From positions 4,076-68,075 of the forward strand of contig CAZINI010000011.1 of assembly GCA_964540575.1 (NCBI GenBank): a DNA stretch of 64,000 nucleotides, in the 5' to 3' direction. Positions 8,656-17,396 of the stretch are shown here, one piece after another. The notes below the pieces were generated by a model. It ran no database searches, was not told where the DNA came from, and was given only the letters and a program-made list of their open reading frames with translations. The stretch is from UMGS1889 sp964540575. GTDB lineage: Bacteria > Bacillota > Clostridia > Oscillospirales > Ruminococcaceae. The translations under genes were made by a program, and so were the position numbers. Position 1 is the first letter of the stretch. The number at the start of each line of letters is the position of its first letter.

Positions 8656-9111
8656 TCACTGCTTATTGACCTGCTTGACCGCCTGACGTGTCTTTTTAAG
8701 GTCGGTAAGATTAGCCGCAAGGACCTGCTCCGCCTGATTGAGAACATTTTCGATGTACTCGTTTGTGGCGTTGCGGATCTCCTTGGACTTGCCCTGAGCC
8801 TGAGTGATTATCTCGGCGGCTCTCTGCTTGGCTTGAAGAGTTATCTCGTTGTTGGATATGATCTGCTTAGCCCTCTCCTCCGCCTGACGGATTATCCTCT
8901 CCTCTTCCTTTTTCGCCTCGGCAATGATGGACTTTCTGTCCTGAACGATAAGCTTTGCCTGCTTTATCTCCTGAGGGATAGACATTCTGATAGCGTTCAG
9001 GCAGTCCCTCATCTGATCTATATCGACGATACCCTTTTTCACCGAAAACGGAACGCTTTGAGCGTGTTCTATCATATCATCGAGCATTTCAATGTTTTCA
9101 TCTATTGTCAT
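8656..9111 (-). CDS. Coiled-coil protein (V-ATPase subunit H / DivIVA-like annotation)
   Basis: A 151-residue, highly charged protein. Residues about 40-130 form a long coiled coil rich in E, K, R, A and Q with the repeated AEERAKQII/AKQRAAEII pattern. Homologues in clostridia sit next to coaD and are often labelled 'ATPase' or V-type ATPase subunit H-like, on the basis of coiled-coil similarity only. It has no transmembrane segment. It begins 17 bp after coaD ends, in the same direction, and probably belongs to the rsmD-coaD operon. A structural or cell-division role is plausible but not shown here. Confidence 0.7.
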   Translation of the reverse strand: MTIDENIEMLDDMIEHAQSVPFSVKKGIVDIDQMRDCLNAIRMSIPQEIKQAKLIVQDRKSIIAEAKKEEERIIRQAEERAKQIISNNEITLQAKQRAAEIITQAQGKSKEIRNATNEYIENVLNQAEQVLAANLTDLKKTRQAVKQVNKQ

Positions 9112-9128
9112 AGCAAAATCTCCCTTTC

Positions 9129-9611
9129 TTATCTTTTAACAAGTCTTTTCCGTATATCCTCAAGAATATTTTCGGGAACAAAATGGCTTATATCTCCCCC
9201 GAAGCTTGCAATTTGCTTTACAACGCTGGAGCTGAGATACATATTCTCCGTAGTAGTCGTAAGGAACACGGTTTCCGCTCCGTCATACAGCTTTCTGTTT
9301 GCCAGAGCCATCTGAAATTCATATTCAAAGTCGGATACGGCACGAAGTCCCTTGACAATAGCCGCCGCTCCGACTTTTTTTACATAATCCACAAGCAGTC
9401 CGTCATCGGTGTCAACGGTAACATTCGGGAACTCCCCCGTGACCGCCCTCAGCATAGCCACACGCTCCTCCGTAGTGAAGCTTGGGTGCTTGACAGCATT
9501 TACCGAAACAAGAACAATGACCTCATCAAAAAGCCTCGACGCCCTTGAAATAATATCCTTATGCCCGTTTGTAACGGGATCGAAGCTTCCCGGATAAACA
9601 GCCAGCTTCAT
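9129..9611 (-). CDS. coaD: Pantetheine-phosphate adenylyltransferase
   Basis: 160 residues, the normal length. It transfers AMP from ATP to 4'-phosphopantetheine, giving dephospho-CoA, the fourth step of CoA synthesis, in the cytosol. The nucleotidyltransferase signature GSFDPVTNGH (8-17) carries the T/HxGH motif. AIVKGLRAVSDFEYE and the YLSSSVVK segment match the PPAT substrate and ATP sites. The ATG overlaps the rsmD stop by one base, so translation is coupled. The rsmD-coaD pair is a conserved bacterial arrangement. Confidence 0.96.
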   Translation of the reverse strand: MKLAVYPGSFDPVTNGHKDIISRASRLFDEVIVLVSVNAVKHPSFTTEERVAMLRAVTGEFPNVTVDTDDGLLVDYVKKVGAAAIVKGLRAVSDFEYEFQMALANRKLYDGAETVFLTTTTENMYLSSSVVKQIASFGGDISHFVPENILEDIRKRLVKR

Positions 9612-10162
9612 CAGACCGCCTCCTCGTCGGGGACGATATACAGCGTGACCTCGACCTTACCGTATTTATAGTGCCTTGCCTTTTCCAGCCTGCCGATTTT
9701 TTCGGGGAGAATAAGCTTCTCCTCGTGCTCGCAAATGACCTTTCCGCCCGCCTTTATCTTACTTTCCAGCCCTTCCAGAGCGGGAACGATCAGACCCTTT
9801 CCGTAAGGCGGGTCTAAGAGAGCAATAGAAAAGCTTCGTGTGGTCGTTTTTGCAAACTGTACGCTGTCTGTATTGAAGATAAACGAATTATCCCCAAAAC
9901 CCGTACTTTGGATATTTTCCGAAGTGACGTCGATAGAACTGCGGCTCTTGTCAACAAAGCAGCAGCTTTCCGCCCCTCTGCTGAGTGCCTCGATGCCCAG
10001 CTGACCGGACCCCGAAAACAGATCCAGCACCGCCGCACCCGGCACATCGAACTGTATAACAGAGAATATGGCTTCCTTCACCTTGTCGGTGGTGGGACGA
10101 ACGTCCATACCCTCCAATGTTTTCAATTTTCTGCCTCTCGCAGAACCTGTAATAACTCGCAT
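9611..10162 (-). CDS. rsmD: 16S rRNA (guanine966-N2)-methyltransferase
   Basis: 183 residues, a Rossmann-fold SAM-dependent methyltransferase that modifies G966 of 16S rRNA in the assembled 30S subunit. Motif I is LDLFSGSG (46-53), and the catalytic motif is DPPYGKG (117-123), in the family's [ND]PP[YF] form. The N-terminal ITGSARGRKL and RPTTDKVKEAIFS are typical of RsmD. It overlaps coaD by one base and is first of the rsmD-coaD-coiled-coil run. Confidence 0.95.
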   Translation of the reverse strand: MRVITGSARGRKLKTLEGMDVRPTTDKVKEAIFSVIQFDVPGAAVLDLFSGSGQLGIEALSRGAESCCFVDKSRSSIDVTSENIQSTGFGDNSFIFNTDSVQFAKTTTRSFSIALLDPPYGKGLIVPALEGLESKIKAGGKVICEHEEKLILPEKIGRLEKARHYKYGKVEVTLYIVPDEEAV

Positions 10163-10249
10163 TTTAAAATCCTAACTGCCCAAGGGCATTTTTTCTCTAT
10201 ATGGAGATACATATATATTATAACCCAAATAATCGGATTTGTCTACACT

Positions 10250-12079
10250 TTACAGCTGATTTTGTATAAATTCATAAACCTGACGGGCAAGCTCGGCATT
10301 AATTCCCGCAGTTTGGGCAATTTCATCGGGAGATGCAGCCCGCAAAGCGTCCTTTGTCTTGAATTTGAGATATAACTTCTGTGCTTTTTTCTCGCCTATA
10401 CCCTTGATTTTTGTAATTTCCATAGCAAATGTGTTCTTGCTGTGCCTGCTTCGCTGATAGGTTATGGCAAACCTGTGCACCTCGTCCTGTATCCGTGTGA
10501 CAAGCATAAACGCAGGACTGTTCGGCGGAACGGAAATTTCCCCTCCCGACGAAGTTACCGCCCTTGTCCGATGCCGTCCGTCCTTGACCATACCGAACAC
10601 GGGGACGTTTATCCCCATCTCCCGAAGAAGCGGCTCAACTGCACCTATCTGACCCTGTCCGCCGTCCAGCAGGATAAGGTCGGGAAGCCTTGCAAAGCCC
10701 TCGTCCTTTTCATTTTCATCGAGATAATGATCAAATCTCCGCTTTAACACCTCACGCATACAGGCAACATCGTTCTGAATGACATTTTCCTTGATGGAAA
10801 ACCGCTTGTACGCCTTTTTCTGCGGCCTGCCGTTTTCAAAGACTATCATTCCCGCAACCATTGAAGTTGATGCAAGATTGGAAATATCGTAAGACTCAAT
10901 ATACAACGGCGTTTTCGGCAAACCGAGAAGCTTTGCCAGCTCCTCCAAAGCAGCGATCTCCCTGCCTGTCCTGCCCACCTTTACCGAAAGAAATTCCTCG
11001 GAATTGGACTTAGCAAGTGCCGTCAGACGGGAAAGCCGTCCCCGCTGCGGCGTTGTAAGTTCAACCGCATGTCCGCACCGTTCTCTGAGTATTGAATGAA
11101 TAAGTTCACTATCTGTCAACTCATTTTCCACTAAAATCATTCGGGGAATTTCCCGCCCACCGCTGTAATACTGCAAAATGAAATCCGCACACATTTCCTC
11201 TTCGCTGTCACTGTCCCCTAGGAAATACTGATAACGGTCAAAAAGCCGTCCTCCCCGATAGGTTAGCACGGAAACACAAGCGTCCGAACCGTTTTGTGCA
11301 AAGGCGATAACGTCCGTGTCGGGCAAAGAACTGTCCATTATCTTCTGAGTGTCCGCCGCTTTTGAAACTGCCCTAATGCGGTCACGAAGCTTCGCCGCAA
11401 GCTCAAAATCCAGCTCCTCAGCCGCCTTGTTCATCTGCTCGGTCATCTTTTCGACACTGCTGCGGCTGCCGCTTTTAATGTAATCCTCCGCTTCTTTTAT
11501 TATCTCGGCATACTCATTTTCGGATATTTTACCCATGCAAACGCCCATACACTGCCCTATATGATGATTAAGACAGGGACGGTATTTTCCGAAATCCTGC
11601 GGGAATTTTCTGCGGCAGACAGGCAGCATAAACACCTTGTTTACCTCGCTGACAGTCTGCGTGGTCACAAATCCGCCCGTGTAAGGACCTAAGTATTTTC
11701 CACCGCCGCTTTTCTGCTTTTCAGCGGTTATTCTGGGATACGGGTCGTCGGAAATTCGGATATAATGATAGCCCTTATCGTCCTTCAAGAGAATATTGTA
11801 CTTAGGCGAAAACTGCTTTATCATGGAACATTCCAGCACCAACGCCTCATATTCCGTGTCCGTAACGATAAAGTCGTAATCGTAAACGTGGGAAACCATT
11901 TTCGCAACCTTCGGCGTGTGGTCGGGATTATCCCTGAAATAGCTGGTCACCCTGTTTTTCAGATTTTTCGCCTTGCCCACATATATAATATTGCCCGTTT
12001 TGTCCCGCATACGGTAAACGCCGGGCTTTGTAGTCAGCTTACTTGTTTTTTCCCTGAGATAAGGCAAACGCTCGTTCAA
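10250..12079 (-). CDS. uvrC: Excinuclease ABC subunit C
   Basis: 609 residues. It makes both incisions in nucleotide excision repair with UvrAB. The GIY-YIG nuclease is at the N-terminus (about 18-95; KPGVYRM.., IIYVGKAKNLKNRV). A Cys-containing linker follows, then a UVR coiled coil (about 200-235; LDFELAAKLRDRI) that binds UvrB. The RNase H-like nuclease domain carries YDISN and LLDGGQGQ. C-terminal helix-hairpin-helix motifs (IKGIGEKKAQKLY) bind DNA. The start is taken as TTG 12079, because GGGAG lies about 10 bp upstream and the protein then begins NERLPYLREK as in homologues; the longer frame adds a hydrophobic stretch overlapping the promoter. Confidence 0.95.
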   Translation of the reverse strand: MNERLPYLREKTSKLTTKPGVYRMRDKTGNIIYVGKAKNLKNRVTSYFRDNPDHTPKVAKMVSHVYDYDFIVTDTEYEALVLECSMIKQFSPKYNILLKDDKGYHYIRISDDPYPRITAEKQKSGGGKYLGPYTGGFVTTQTVSEVNKVFMLPVCRRKFPQDFGKYRPCLNHHIGQCMGVCMGKISENEYAEIIKEAEDYIKSGSRSSVEKMTEQMNKAAEELDFELAAKLRDRIRAVSKAADTQKIMDSSLPDTDVIAFAQNGSDACVSVLTYRGGRLFDRYQYFLGDSDSEEEMCADFILQYYSGGREIPRMILVENELTDSELIHSILRERCGHAVELTTPQRGRLSRLTALAKSNSEEFLSVKVGRTGREIAALEELAKLLGLPKTPLYIESYDISNLASTSMVAGMIVFENGRPQKKAYKRFSIKENVIQNDVACMREVLKRRFDHYLDENEKDEGFARLPDLILLDGGQGQIGAVEPLLREMGINVPVFGMVKDGRHRTRAVTSSGGEISVPPNSPAFMLVTRIQDEVHRFAITYQRSRHSKNTFAMEITKIKGIGEKKAQKLYLKFKTKDALRAASPDEIAQTAGINAELARQVYEFIQNQL

Positions 12080-12116
12080 TTTATCACACTCCCGAAGCAA
12101 AAATAATACTACAATA

Positions 12117-12144
12117 ATTATAGCATAAAATCTGCACATATCAA
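12117..12144 (-). promoter_or_regulatory. Sigma-A promoter of uvrC
   Basis: Minus strand TTGATA (12144-12139), 16-bp spacer, TATAAT (12122-12117), about 38 bp upstream of the chosen TTG start. It supports that start over the longer frame. Confidence 0.65.
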
Positions 12145-12202
12145 GCGTATCGTAACACAATATTTTGTGAAATTTTTTCCTGTAAAAAAAGAGAGATTTC
12201 TA

Positions 12203-12231
12203 TTGCAAAATGAAAAGCTATGTGGTAAAAT
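12203..12231 (+). promoter_or_regulatory. Sigma-A promoter of the MBOAT operon
   Basis: TTGCAA (12203-12208), 17-bp spacer, TAAAAT (12226-12231). It leaves an approximately 125-nt leader before the MBOAT start. No riboswitch was recognised in that leader. Confidence 0.6.
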
Positions 12232-12363
12232 AATTATATGTGCCGACAGTGCACAGTTTTCTCAGCGGGATATATTCTCTTTAGTTTCCGACAGACAGCA
12301 TAACGCTGCACCTGCCCGCATTGACTAAAAATTGTTTTCATTTGTAAAAGGAGTTAATATACA

Positions 12364-13779
12364 TTGATTTTCGCAGATCTTATATTTATATTCATATTTC
12401 TGCCGCTTTTTCTGATATGCTATTTTGCGGCAACGAAAAAAACGCTGAAAAATCTTGTTTTGGCGATTTTTTCACTGTTTTTCTATGCCTGGGGCGAACC
12501 TGTATGGGTGCTTTTGCTTATAGGCAGTGCCTTGGTGGATTACTGCAACGGACTGTTTATCGGGAAATACCGAGGGCGAAAAATTGCCGTTTTGGGCGTT
12601 ATTAGCTCGCTGGTGATAAATTTAGGCGTCCTTGCCGCCTTCAAATACAGCGGATTTATTGTCGAAAATATCAATCTGCTGTTCAAAACCGATTTCCCCG
12701 TTCCTAATTTCCGACTTCCTATCGGAATTTCGTTCTATACCTTCCAAACTATCTCCTACACCGTTGACGTGTACCGTGACAACGTAAAACCACAGAAAAA
12801 TTTCATTAGCTTCCTGATGTATGTGTCAATGTTCTTCCAGCTGGTTGCGGGACCTATCGTGCGGTACAGCGACGTTGCAAAGGAGATAGACCGCCGAAGC
12901 ATGACCCTTGCGGACTTTAACACGGGTCTGGTGCGGTTCATCTACGGTCTGGGAAAGAAGGTGCTTATCGCAAACGCCGTGGGCGAACTGGCGGACAAGT
13001 ATCTGCTGTTCGACAGCCTGCCGAACTCAACCGCCGCCGCATGGTTTGGTCTGATAATGTTCACATTACAGATTTACTACGATTTTTCGGGATATTCCGA
13101 TATGGCTATCGGTCTGGGGCTTATGTGCGGCTTCCATTTCCCCGAAAACTTCAACTACCCCTATGTTTCCCGCTCCGCAACGGAATTCTGGCGGAGATGG
13201 CACATTTCCTTGGGAAGCTTTTTCAGAGATTACCTGTACATACCCATGGGCGGAAACAGAAAGCATCAGCTTTTAAACCTTGCCGTTGTATGGTTCCTTA
13301 CGGGTCTTTGGCACGGTGCAAGCTGGAATTTTATCCTTTGGGGCTGCTACTTCGGTCTGCTGGTCATTCTGGAAAAATACTGCTACGGAAAGCTGCTTGA
13401 AAAGCTGCCGAGGGTCATTTCCCACATTTATATGTTCTTCGTGACCGTTATCGGCTGGGGACTTTTCTACTTCACCGACCTTTCCAAATTCGGCAAATGC
13501 ATCTCGGCAATGTTCGGATTCGGAAATATACCCCTTACCGATGAGCTTTCAAAGGCTGATATTACCGCAAATATCTTCCTTATCGCTGCTGCGGTCATTC
13601 TCTGCTTCCCGCTGTTTCGCTATATCAGAGAAAAGGCTCTGGCAGCCGAGGAAAAATCCGGTGCGGCTATCGTTGTTTTCAAATCCACACAAACTATCCT
13701 GCTGATAGCTATCCTTGCCTGCTCGGCGATCATGCTGGCATCGGGCACAAGCAATCCGTTCCTGTATTTTAACTTCTGA
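12364..13779 (+). CDS. MBOAT-family O-acyltransferase (AlgI/DltB-like)
   Basis: 471 residues, polytopic membrane protein with about 10-12 hydrophobic segments. Membrane-bound O-acyltransferases move acyl groups (often acetyl) across the membrane onto surface polymers. The diagnostic histidines are present: His280 in EFWRRWHISLG and His317 in LWHGASWNF, along with FYTFQTISYTVDVYR and YLYIPMGGNR, as in AlgI and PatA. The start is TTG 12364, preceded by AAAGGAG. It is followed 47 bp later by a DHHW protein, the usual partner that completes acyl transfer outside the cell. The acceptor polymer is unknown here. Confidence 0.92.
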   Translation: MIFADLIFIFIFLPLFLICYFAATKKTLKNLVLAIFSLFFYAWGEPVWVLLLIGSALVDYCNGLFIGKYRGRKIAVLGVISSLVINLGVLAAFKYSGFIVENINLLFKTDFPVPNFRLPIGISFYTFQTISYTVDVYRDNVKPQKNFISFLMYVSMFFQLVAGPIVRYSDVAKEIDRRSMTLADFNTGLVRFIYGLGKKVLIANAVGELADKYLLFDSLPNSTAAAWFGLIMFTLQIYYDFSGYSDMAIGLGLMCGFHFPENFNYPYVSRSATEFWRRWHISLGSFFRDYLYIPMGGNRKHQLLNLAVVWFLTGLWHGASWNFILWGCYFGLLVILEKYCYGKLLEKLPRVISHIYMFFVTVIGWGLFYFTDLSKFGKCISAMFGFGNIPLTDELSKADITANIFLIAAAVILCFPLFRYIREKALAAEEKSGAAIVVFKSTQTILLIAILACSAIMLASGTSNPFLYFNF

Positions 13780-13826
13780 TTTTTTGCCGTATAAATCGTA
13801 AAGATCAGAAAGGATAATTATAGAGT

Positions 13827-15374
13827 ATGAAAAGAAAAAACAAAAAAAGCCGCTATTCCTCCGAGGAAATGCGGAAGAAAAGAAAACTGAAAAAACGCAT
13901 CTCCGTTGCCGAAAGAATAAATATTACCGTGCTGCTCAGTACGATATTTTTCGGCACCCTCTGCCTTATTTTCCTGAAACGCCCCACACATTCCGAGCTT
14001 GAAAACAGAAAGCTTGCAGAGTTCCCGAAGTTCAGCTGGGAAAGCTATTTTTCGGGCGAATATACCGCCGAGCTTTCGGAATATTTCAATGATACCGTCC
14101 CCTACCGTGATGATATTCACGAGCTGGGTGCATATCTGAAAAAGGCACAGGGCGTTCAGAGCGATGATACCTATGTTTTCCACGGAGATATTGCCGTTGT
14201 CGCCGATGACAACGGAAACGTCCTGGAAACCGAACCCGAGGTCACCGAAACTCAGAAGCCGCAGGTGACCGAAAGCACCGAAAAGCCCGACGAAACCTCG
14301 CCTGTTTCCCCAAACGAAACCACTCTCTCGGAAACAACAGCCTCCGAGTCGGAAACCGAGCCCGAAGAGGAGCCGAACATTTCCGAATTTTCCCATAACG
14401 GTATCGTTCAGATAACCCTCGACAATAAACCGGCGGGAATTATGCTCTTCGGCGGCAGCGAAAAGCAGGGCATTCGCTATGCAAACACCATCAACGCTTA
14501 TAAGGAAGCATTGGGCGATGACGTGAATGTGTATAATATGATCGTCCCCACCTCCGTTGAATTCTATCTGCCCGATAAGCTGAGAAAATATTCCGCTTCG
14601 GAAAAGGATAATATCGAAAAGATATATTCGCACCTTTCGGAGGACGTTATCCACGTTGACGCATACTCAAAGCTTCAAGAACACAGCAATGAGTACGTCT
14701 ACTTCCGCACCGACCACCACTGGACACCTCTCGGTGCATACTACGCATATACCGCATTCTCGGAAGCCTTGGGAAACACTCCCCTGCCCATTTCCGAATA
14801 TGAAACCAAAACTAAGGAAGGCTTTGTGGGCTCTCTTTACGGATATTCAAATCTTATCGACCTGAAAACTAATCCCGATACCTTCACATACTATATCCCG
14901 CCCGTGAACTGGACGACCTCTTATTATGATTATAAGACCTTGGCGTTCAAGTATAACGGCGTGCTATTCCACGAATATGTTGAGGGCGAAAACTGCTACG
15001 GAATGTTCCTCGGTGCGGACGCTATCCACACTAAGATCGCTACCGAGAATAAAAACGGCAGAAAAATCGTTGTTTTCAAGGAATCATACGGAAATGCCTT
15101 TGTACCATTCCTTGTTTCCGATTTCGAGGAAATTTACGTTATCGACATAAGATTTTTCGAGAAAAACGCTGTTGATTATATCAAGCAGATCGGTGCGACT
15201 GACGTTCTTTTCCTGAATAACGCATTTGCGGCGAACACCTCAAGCCTTATCAGCGGCATTGAGAATATGCTTTATTCCCCCTACGGAACTGCTGCAAAAA
15301 ATATGCCCGCATCGGAAACCACAGCACTCGTTTCCGAAACGGCTGCCCCACCCGAAACATCGGCTGCACAATAA
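13827..15374 (+). CDS. DHHW-family extracellular protein, AlgX/AlgJ-type SGNH acetylation partner
   Basis: 515 residues. The N-terminus is a Lys/Arg-rich cytoplasmic stretch plus one membrane anchor (about 31-50), with the rest outside. A Pro/Thr/Glu/Ser-rich linker (about 133-190) resembles a wall-spanning spacer. The catalytic region holds RTDHHWTPLGAYYAY, with D296-H297-H298-W299 as the DHHW motif, and KESYGN near residue 417, the Ser-containing block of the fold. A second TSE-rich tail ends the protein. It is paired with the upstream MBOAT gene, so I infer that it receives acyl groups and transfers them to a surface glycan. Confidence 0.87.
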   Translation: MKRKNKKSRYSSEEMRKKRKLKKRISVAERINITVLLSTIFFGTLCLIFLKRPTHSELENRKLAEFPKFSWESYFSGEYTAELSEYFNDTVPYRDDIHELGAYLKKAQGVQSDDTYVFHGDIAVVADDNGNVLETEPEVTETQKPQVTESTEKPDETSPVSPNETTLSETTASESETEPEEEPNISEFSHNGIVQITLDNKPAGIMLFGGSEKQGIRYANTINAYKEALGDDVNVYNMIVPTSVEFYLPDKLRKYSASEKDNIEKIYSHLSEDVIHVDAYSKLQEHSNEYVYFRTDHHWTPLGAYYAYTAFSEALGNTPLPISEYETKTKEGFVGSLYGYSNLIDLKTNPDTFTYYIPPVNWTTSYYDYKTLAFKYNGVLFHEYVEGENCYGMFLGADAIHTKIATENKNGRKIVVFKESYGNAFVPFLVSDFEEIYVIDIRFFEKNAVDYIKQIGATDVLFLNNAFAANTSSLISGIENMLYSPYGTAAKNMPASETTALVSETAAPPETSAAQ

Positions 15375-15384
15375 CAAATAAAGA

Positions 15385-15503
15385 CGACTCTTTAGGGATG
15401 TACCGATAAAGAAGTTTTACCGGTACCGAGCGGCAAACTTTGTTCATTTCGCAAATCAATAAACGAAATGACAAAGGGGTCGCTCCTAAAGGGGCGTTTT
15501 TTT
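15385..15503 (+). ncRNA. Structured multibranched 3' RNA ending in a terminator
   Basis: Four helices can be drawn by hand. A closing stem pairs 15385-15396 with 15485-15496. A hairpin pairs 15400-15405 with 15421-15426, extended by an inner TAAA/TTTA stem. A short stem pairs 15429-15432 with 15481-15484. A long hairpin pairs 15438-15451 with 15464-15476 (13 bp and one bulge). Seven T follow at 15497-15503. It therefore acts as an intrinsic terminator for the MBOAT operon, but the architecture is far larger than needed, and it could be a 3'-derived sRNA or riboswitch-like element. I do not match it to a known class. Confidence 0.5.
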
Positions 15504-15560
15504 ATTGCAATTATCTGTGATTTTTAATGAAAATTTCACAAATTTTACTTTGCTTTGTGG

Positions 15561-15566
15561 TATAAT
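15561..15566 (+). promoter_or_regulatory. -10 box upstream of the sensor kinase gene
   Basis: A perfect TATAAT about 30 bp before the start. Only a poorly spaced TTCACA (20 bp upstream) is available as -35, so an activator may be required. Confidence 0.45.
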
Positions 15567-15595
15567 ATTGTAAAGTATATCAATAATGGAGGGCG

Positions 15596-17362
15596 GTGCA
15601 TAGTTTGTTTAAATTTATACATAATTTCAAGATCAGAAACAAAATGATGTTCATCTATATAGTCGTTATCGTCCCCATTTTCCTTGCGGGTATCTTCAAT
15701 ATCCTTAATATGGTCAATATTCTGGAGGAAAGCATCATCAACACCTCCTTCAACAACGCCGACCGCCTTAAATCCCGTCTGGGAGATATGATAGCCACGG
15801 TGGACGGCATCGCCCAGCAGGTATACGTCAATGACGATATATGCGAATTTCTGACAGGGGGATACGATACCGCCGAGGAGTGCAAAGAGTTCTATTCCTC
15901 CCATTCCTTTTTTGGAAACTATATCAGTGCATATAATCAGATCAAAAAAATGCGGATATACACCGAACGTCCCCTGCCCCTTTACAATGATGAATTCTAC
16001 CGTACCACCGATTCCGTAAAGGAAAGCAAATGGTACAACGAAGCTATATCAAACAGGGGCGTTACAAAGGTTTCCGTATTTCAGGACAAAACAGACAGCA
16101 ACGTTTATCTCCACCTTATCAAGGCAATATTTTCCGAGGATAAGTGCGTGGGAGTTCTGGTCATAACCATAAACCCCGACTGGATAGACAATATGATGGC
16201 AAATGAAACCGATGATGTTGTGTTCTCCACCGAACGGGGAAAGGTTTTTTACAGCAATATCGAAAATTTCAAGATAGGCAGCGTTATCGGTGCACCCGAC
16301 CAAAATCTTCTTGAACCTAACCTCAGAACGCTGACCGACATTGCCTTCGACAGGGGCGATACATATAACGTCCTGGAAACCTTTGAGTATGAGGACACAA
16401 AAAATATCTTCCAGATATTCCTCATAACCCCCGCAAACAGGATCAACGCTCAGACAAGTTCGGCGTATAACCTCTATATGTGGTATATGATGCTCTGCTT
16501 CTTCCTGTCATTTCTCATAATCATACTCTTTACAAGTATGTTCTCAAACCGTATCGACCTGCTTAAACGGCAGATGCACAACGTTGCTACGGGCGATTTT
16601 TCTATGAGCTGTGAAATAGAGGGAAATGACGAAATCACCGAGCTGAACGAGGACCTTCGGCGAATGGTGAACAGTATGCAGATACTTATCAAGGAAGCAT
16701 ACAACGCAAAGCTTCAGGCGGAGCAGTTTAAGCTGTCCCAGTCTGAGGCGGAATTCAAGGCACTTGCCAGTCAGATAAATCCGCACTTTCTCTACAATTC
16801 TCTTGAAACTATCCGTATGAAAGCATTTTGCAGCGGCGACAAGGAAACCGCCGTTCTGGTCAAAAAGCTGGGAAAAATTCTCCGACGCTGCCTTGAGGTC
16901 AAGGACACTAACGTTATCCTTGGCTCGGAGCTGGAATTTACCGAGAATTACCTTGAGCTGCAAAAAGCCCGTTTCGGCGACAGGATAACCTATAATATTA
17001 ACTGCACCGTGGAACAGGATTATCTCATTCTCCCGCTGATAATCCAGCCGATAGTGGAAAACGCCTTTGTTCACGGCGTTGAAAGCAGCACTGTTGACGG
17101 AAAGATCGACATAAAGATCAACAGACGGGGCAGCGATGTTGTTATCAATGTTATCGACAACGGCTGCGGAATGTCCCCCGAACGGCTGGCAGAAATAGAG
17201 AAAAAGCTTGCCGAAAATGACACCTCTTCGGGAAAAAGTATCGGTCTTACCAACGTAAATTCGAGAATAAAAATGGCACACGGCTCGGATTACGGACTTC
17301 ACATATCCAGCGTCGAGGGGAAAGGCACAAAGGTCACCGTTACGCTCCCCGCCTTCAGCTAA
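15596..17362 (+). CDS. Sensor histidine kinase (YesM/LytS type)
   Basis: 588 residues. TM1 is at about 18-40, an extracellular Cache-like sensor at about 41-290, and TM2 at about 295-318. A HAMP linker (about 320-370) follows, then a His_kinase domain with the phosphoacceptor in INPHFLYNSLE (His397). The HATPase_c domain carries PIVENAFVHG, DNGCGM and GIGLTN-like (SIGLTNVNSRI) boxes. This class usually senses sugars or peptides and pairs with AraC-type regulators, as it does here 34 bp downstream. The start is uncertain: GTG 15596 is very close to GGAGGG, and TTG 15605 would have better spacing. Confidence 0.92.
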   Translation: MHSLFKFIHNFKIRNKMMFIYIVVIVPIFLAGIFNILNMVNILEESIINTSFNNADRLKSRLGDMIATVDGIAQQVYVNDDICEFLTGGYDTAEECKEFYSSHSFFGNYISAYNQIKKMRIYTERPLPLYNDEFYRTTDSVKESKWYNEAISNRGVTKVSVFQDKTDSNVYLHLIKAIFSEDKCVGVLVITINPDWIDNMMANETDDVVFSTERGKVFYSNIENFKIGSVIGAPDQNLLEPNLRTLTDIAFDRGDTYNVLETFEYEDTKNIFQIFLITPANRINAQTSSAYNLYMWYMMLCFFLSFLIIILFTSMFSNRIDLLKRQMHNVATGDFSMSCEIEGNDEITELNEDLRRMVNSMQILIKEAYNAKLQAEQFKLSQSEAEFKALASQINPHFLYNSLETIRMKAFCSGDKETAVLVKKLGKILRRCLEVKDTNVILGSELEFTENYLELQKARFGDRITYNINCTVEQDYLILPLIIQPIVENAFVHGVESSTVDGKIDIKINRRGSDVVINVIDNGCGMSPERLAEIEKKLAENDTSSGKSIGLTNVNSRIKMAHGSDYGLHISSVEGKGTKVTVTLPAFS

Positions 17363-17396
17363 CGCAAAACATAAACAGATAAGGAGGACACCGCAA

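Noticed and set aside
12080..12160. Extended uvrC start with a hydrophobic N-terminus
   Set aside because: That stretch contains the uvrC promoter (TTGATA-16-TATAAT); TTG 12079 has a ribosome binding site and matches the usual UvrC N-terminus.
13818..14654. Minus-strand ORF (278 codons) opposite the DHHW protein
   Set aside because: It is antisense to the conserved DHHW gene and is low-complexity Gly/Phe-rich, as expected for a shadow.
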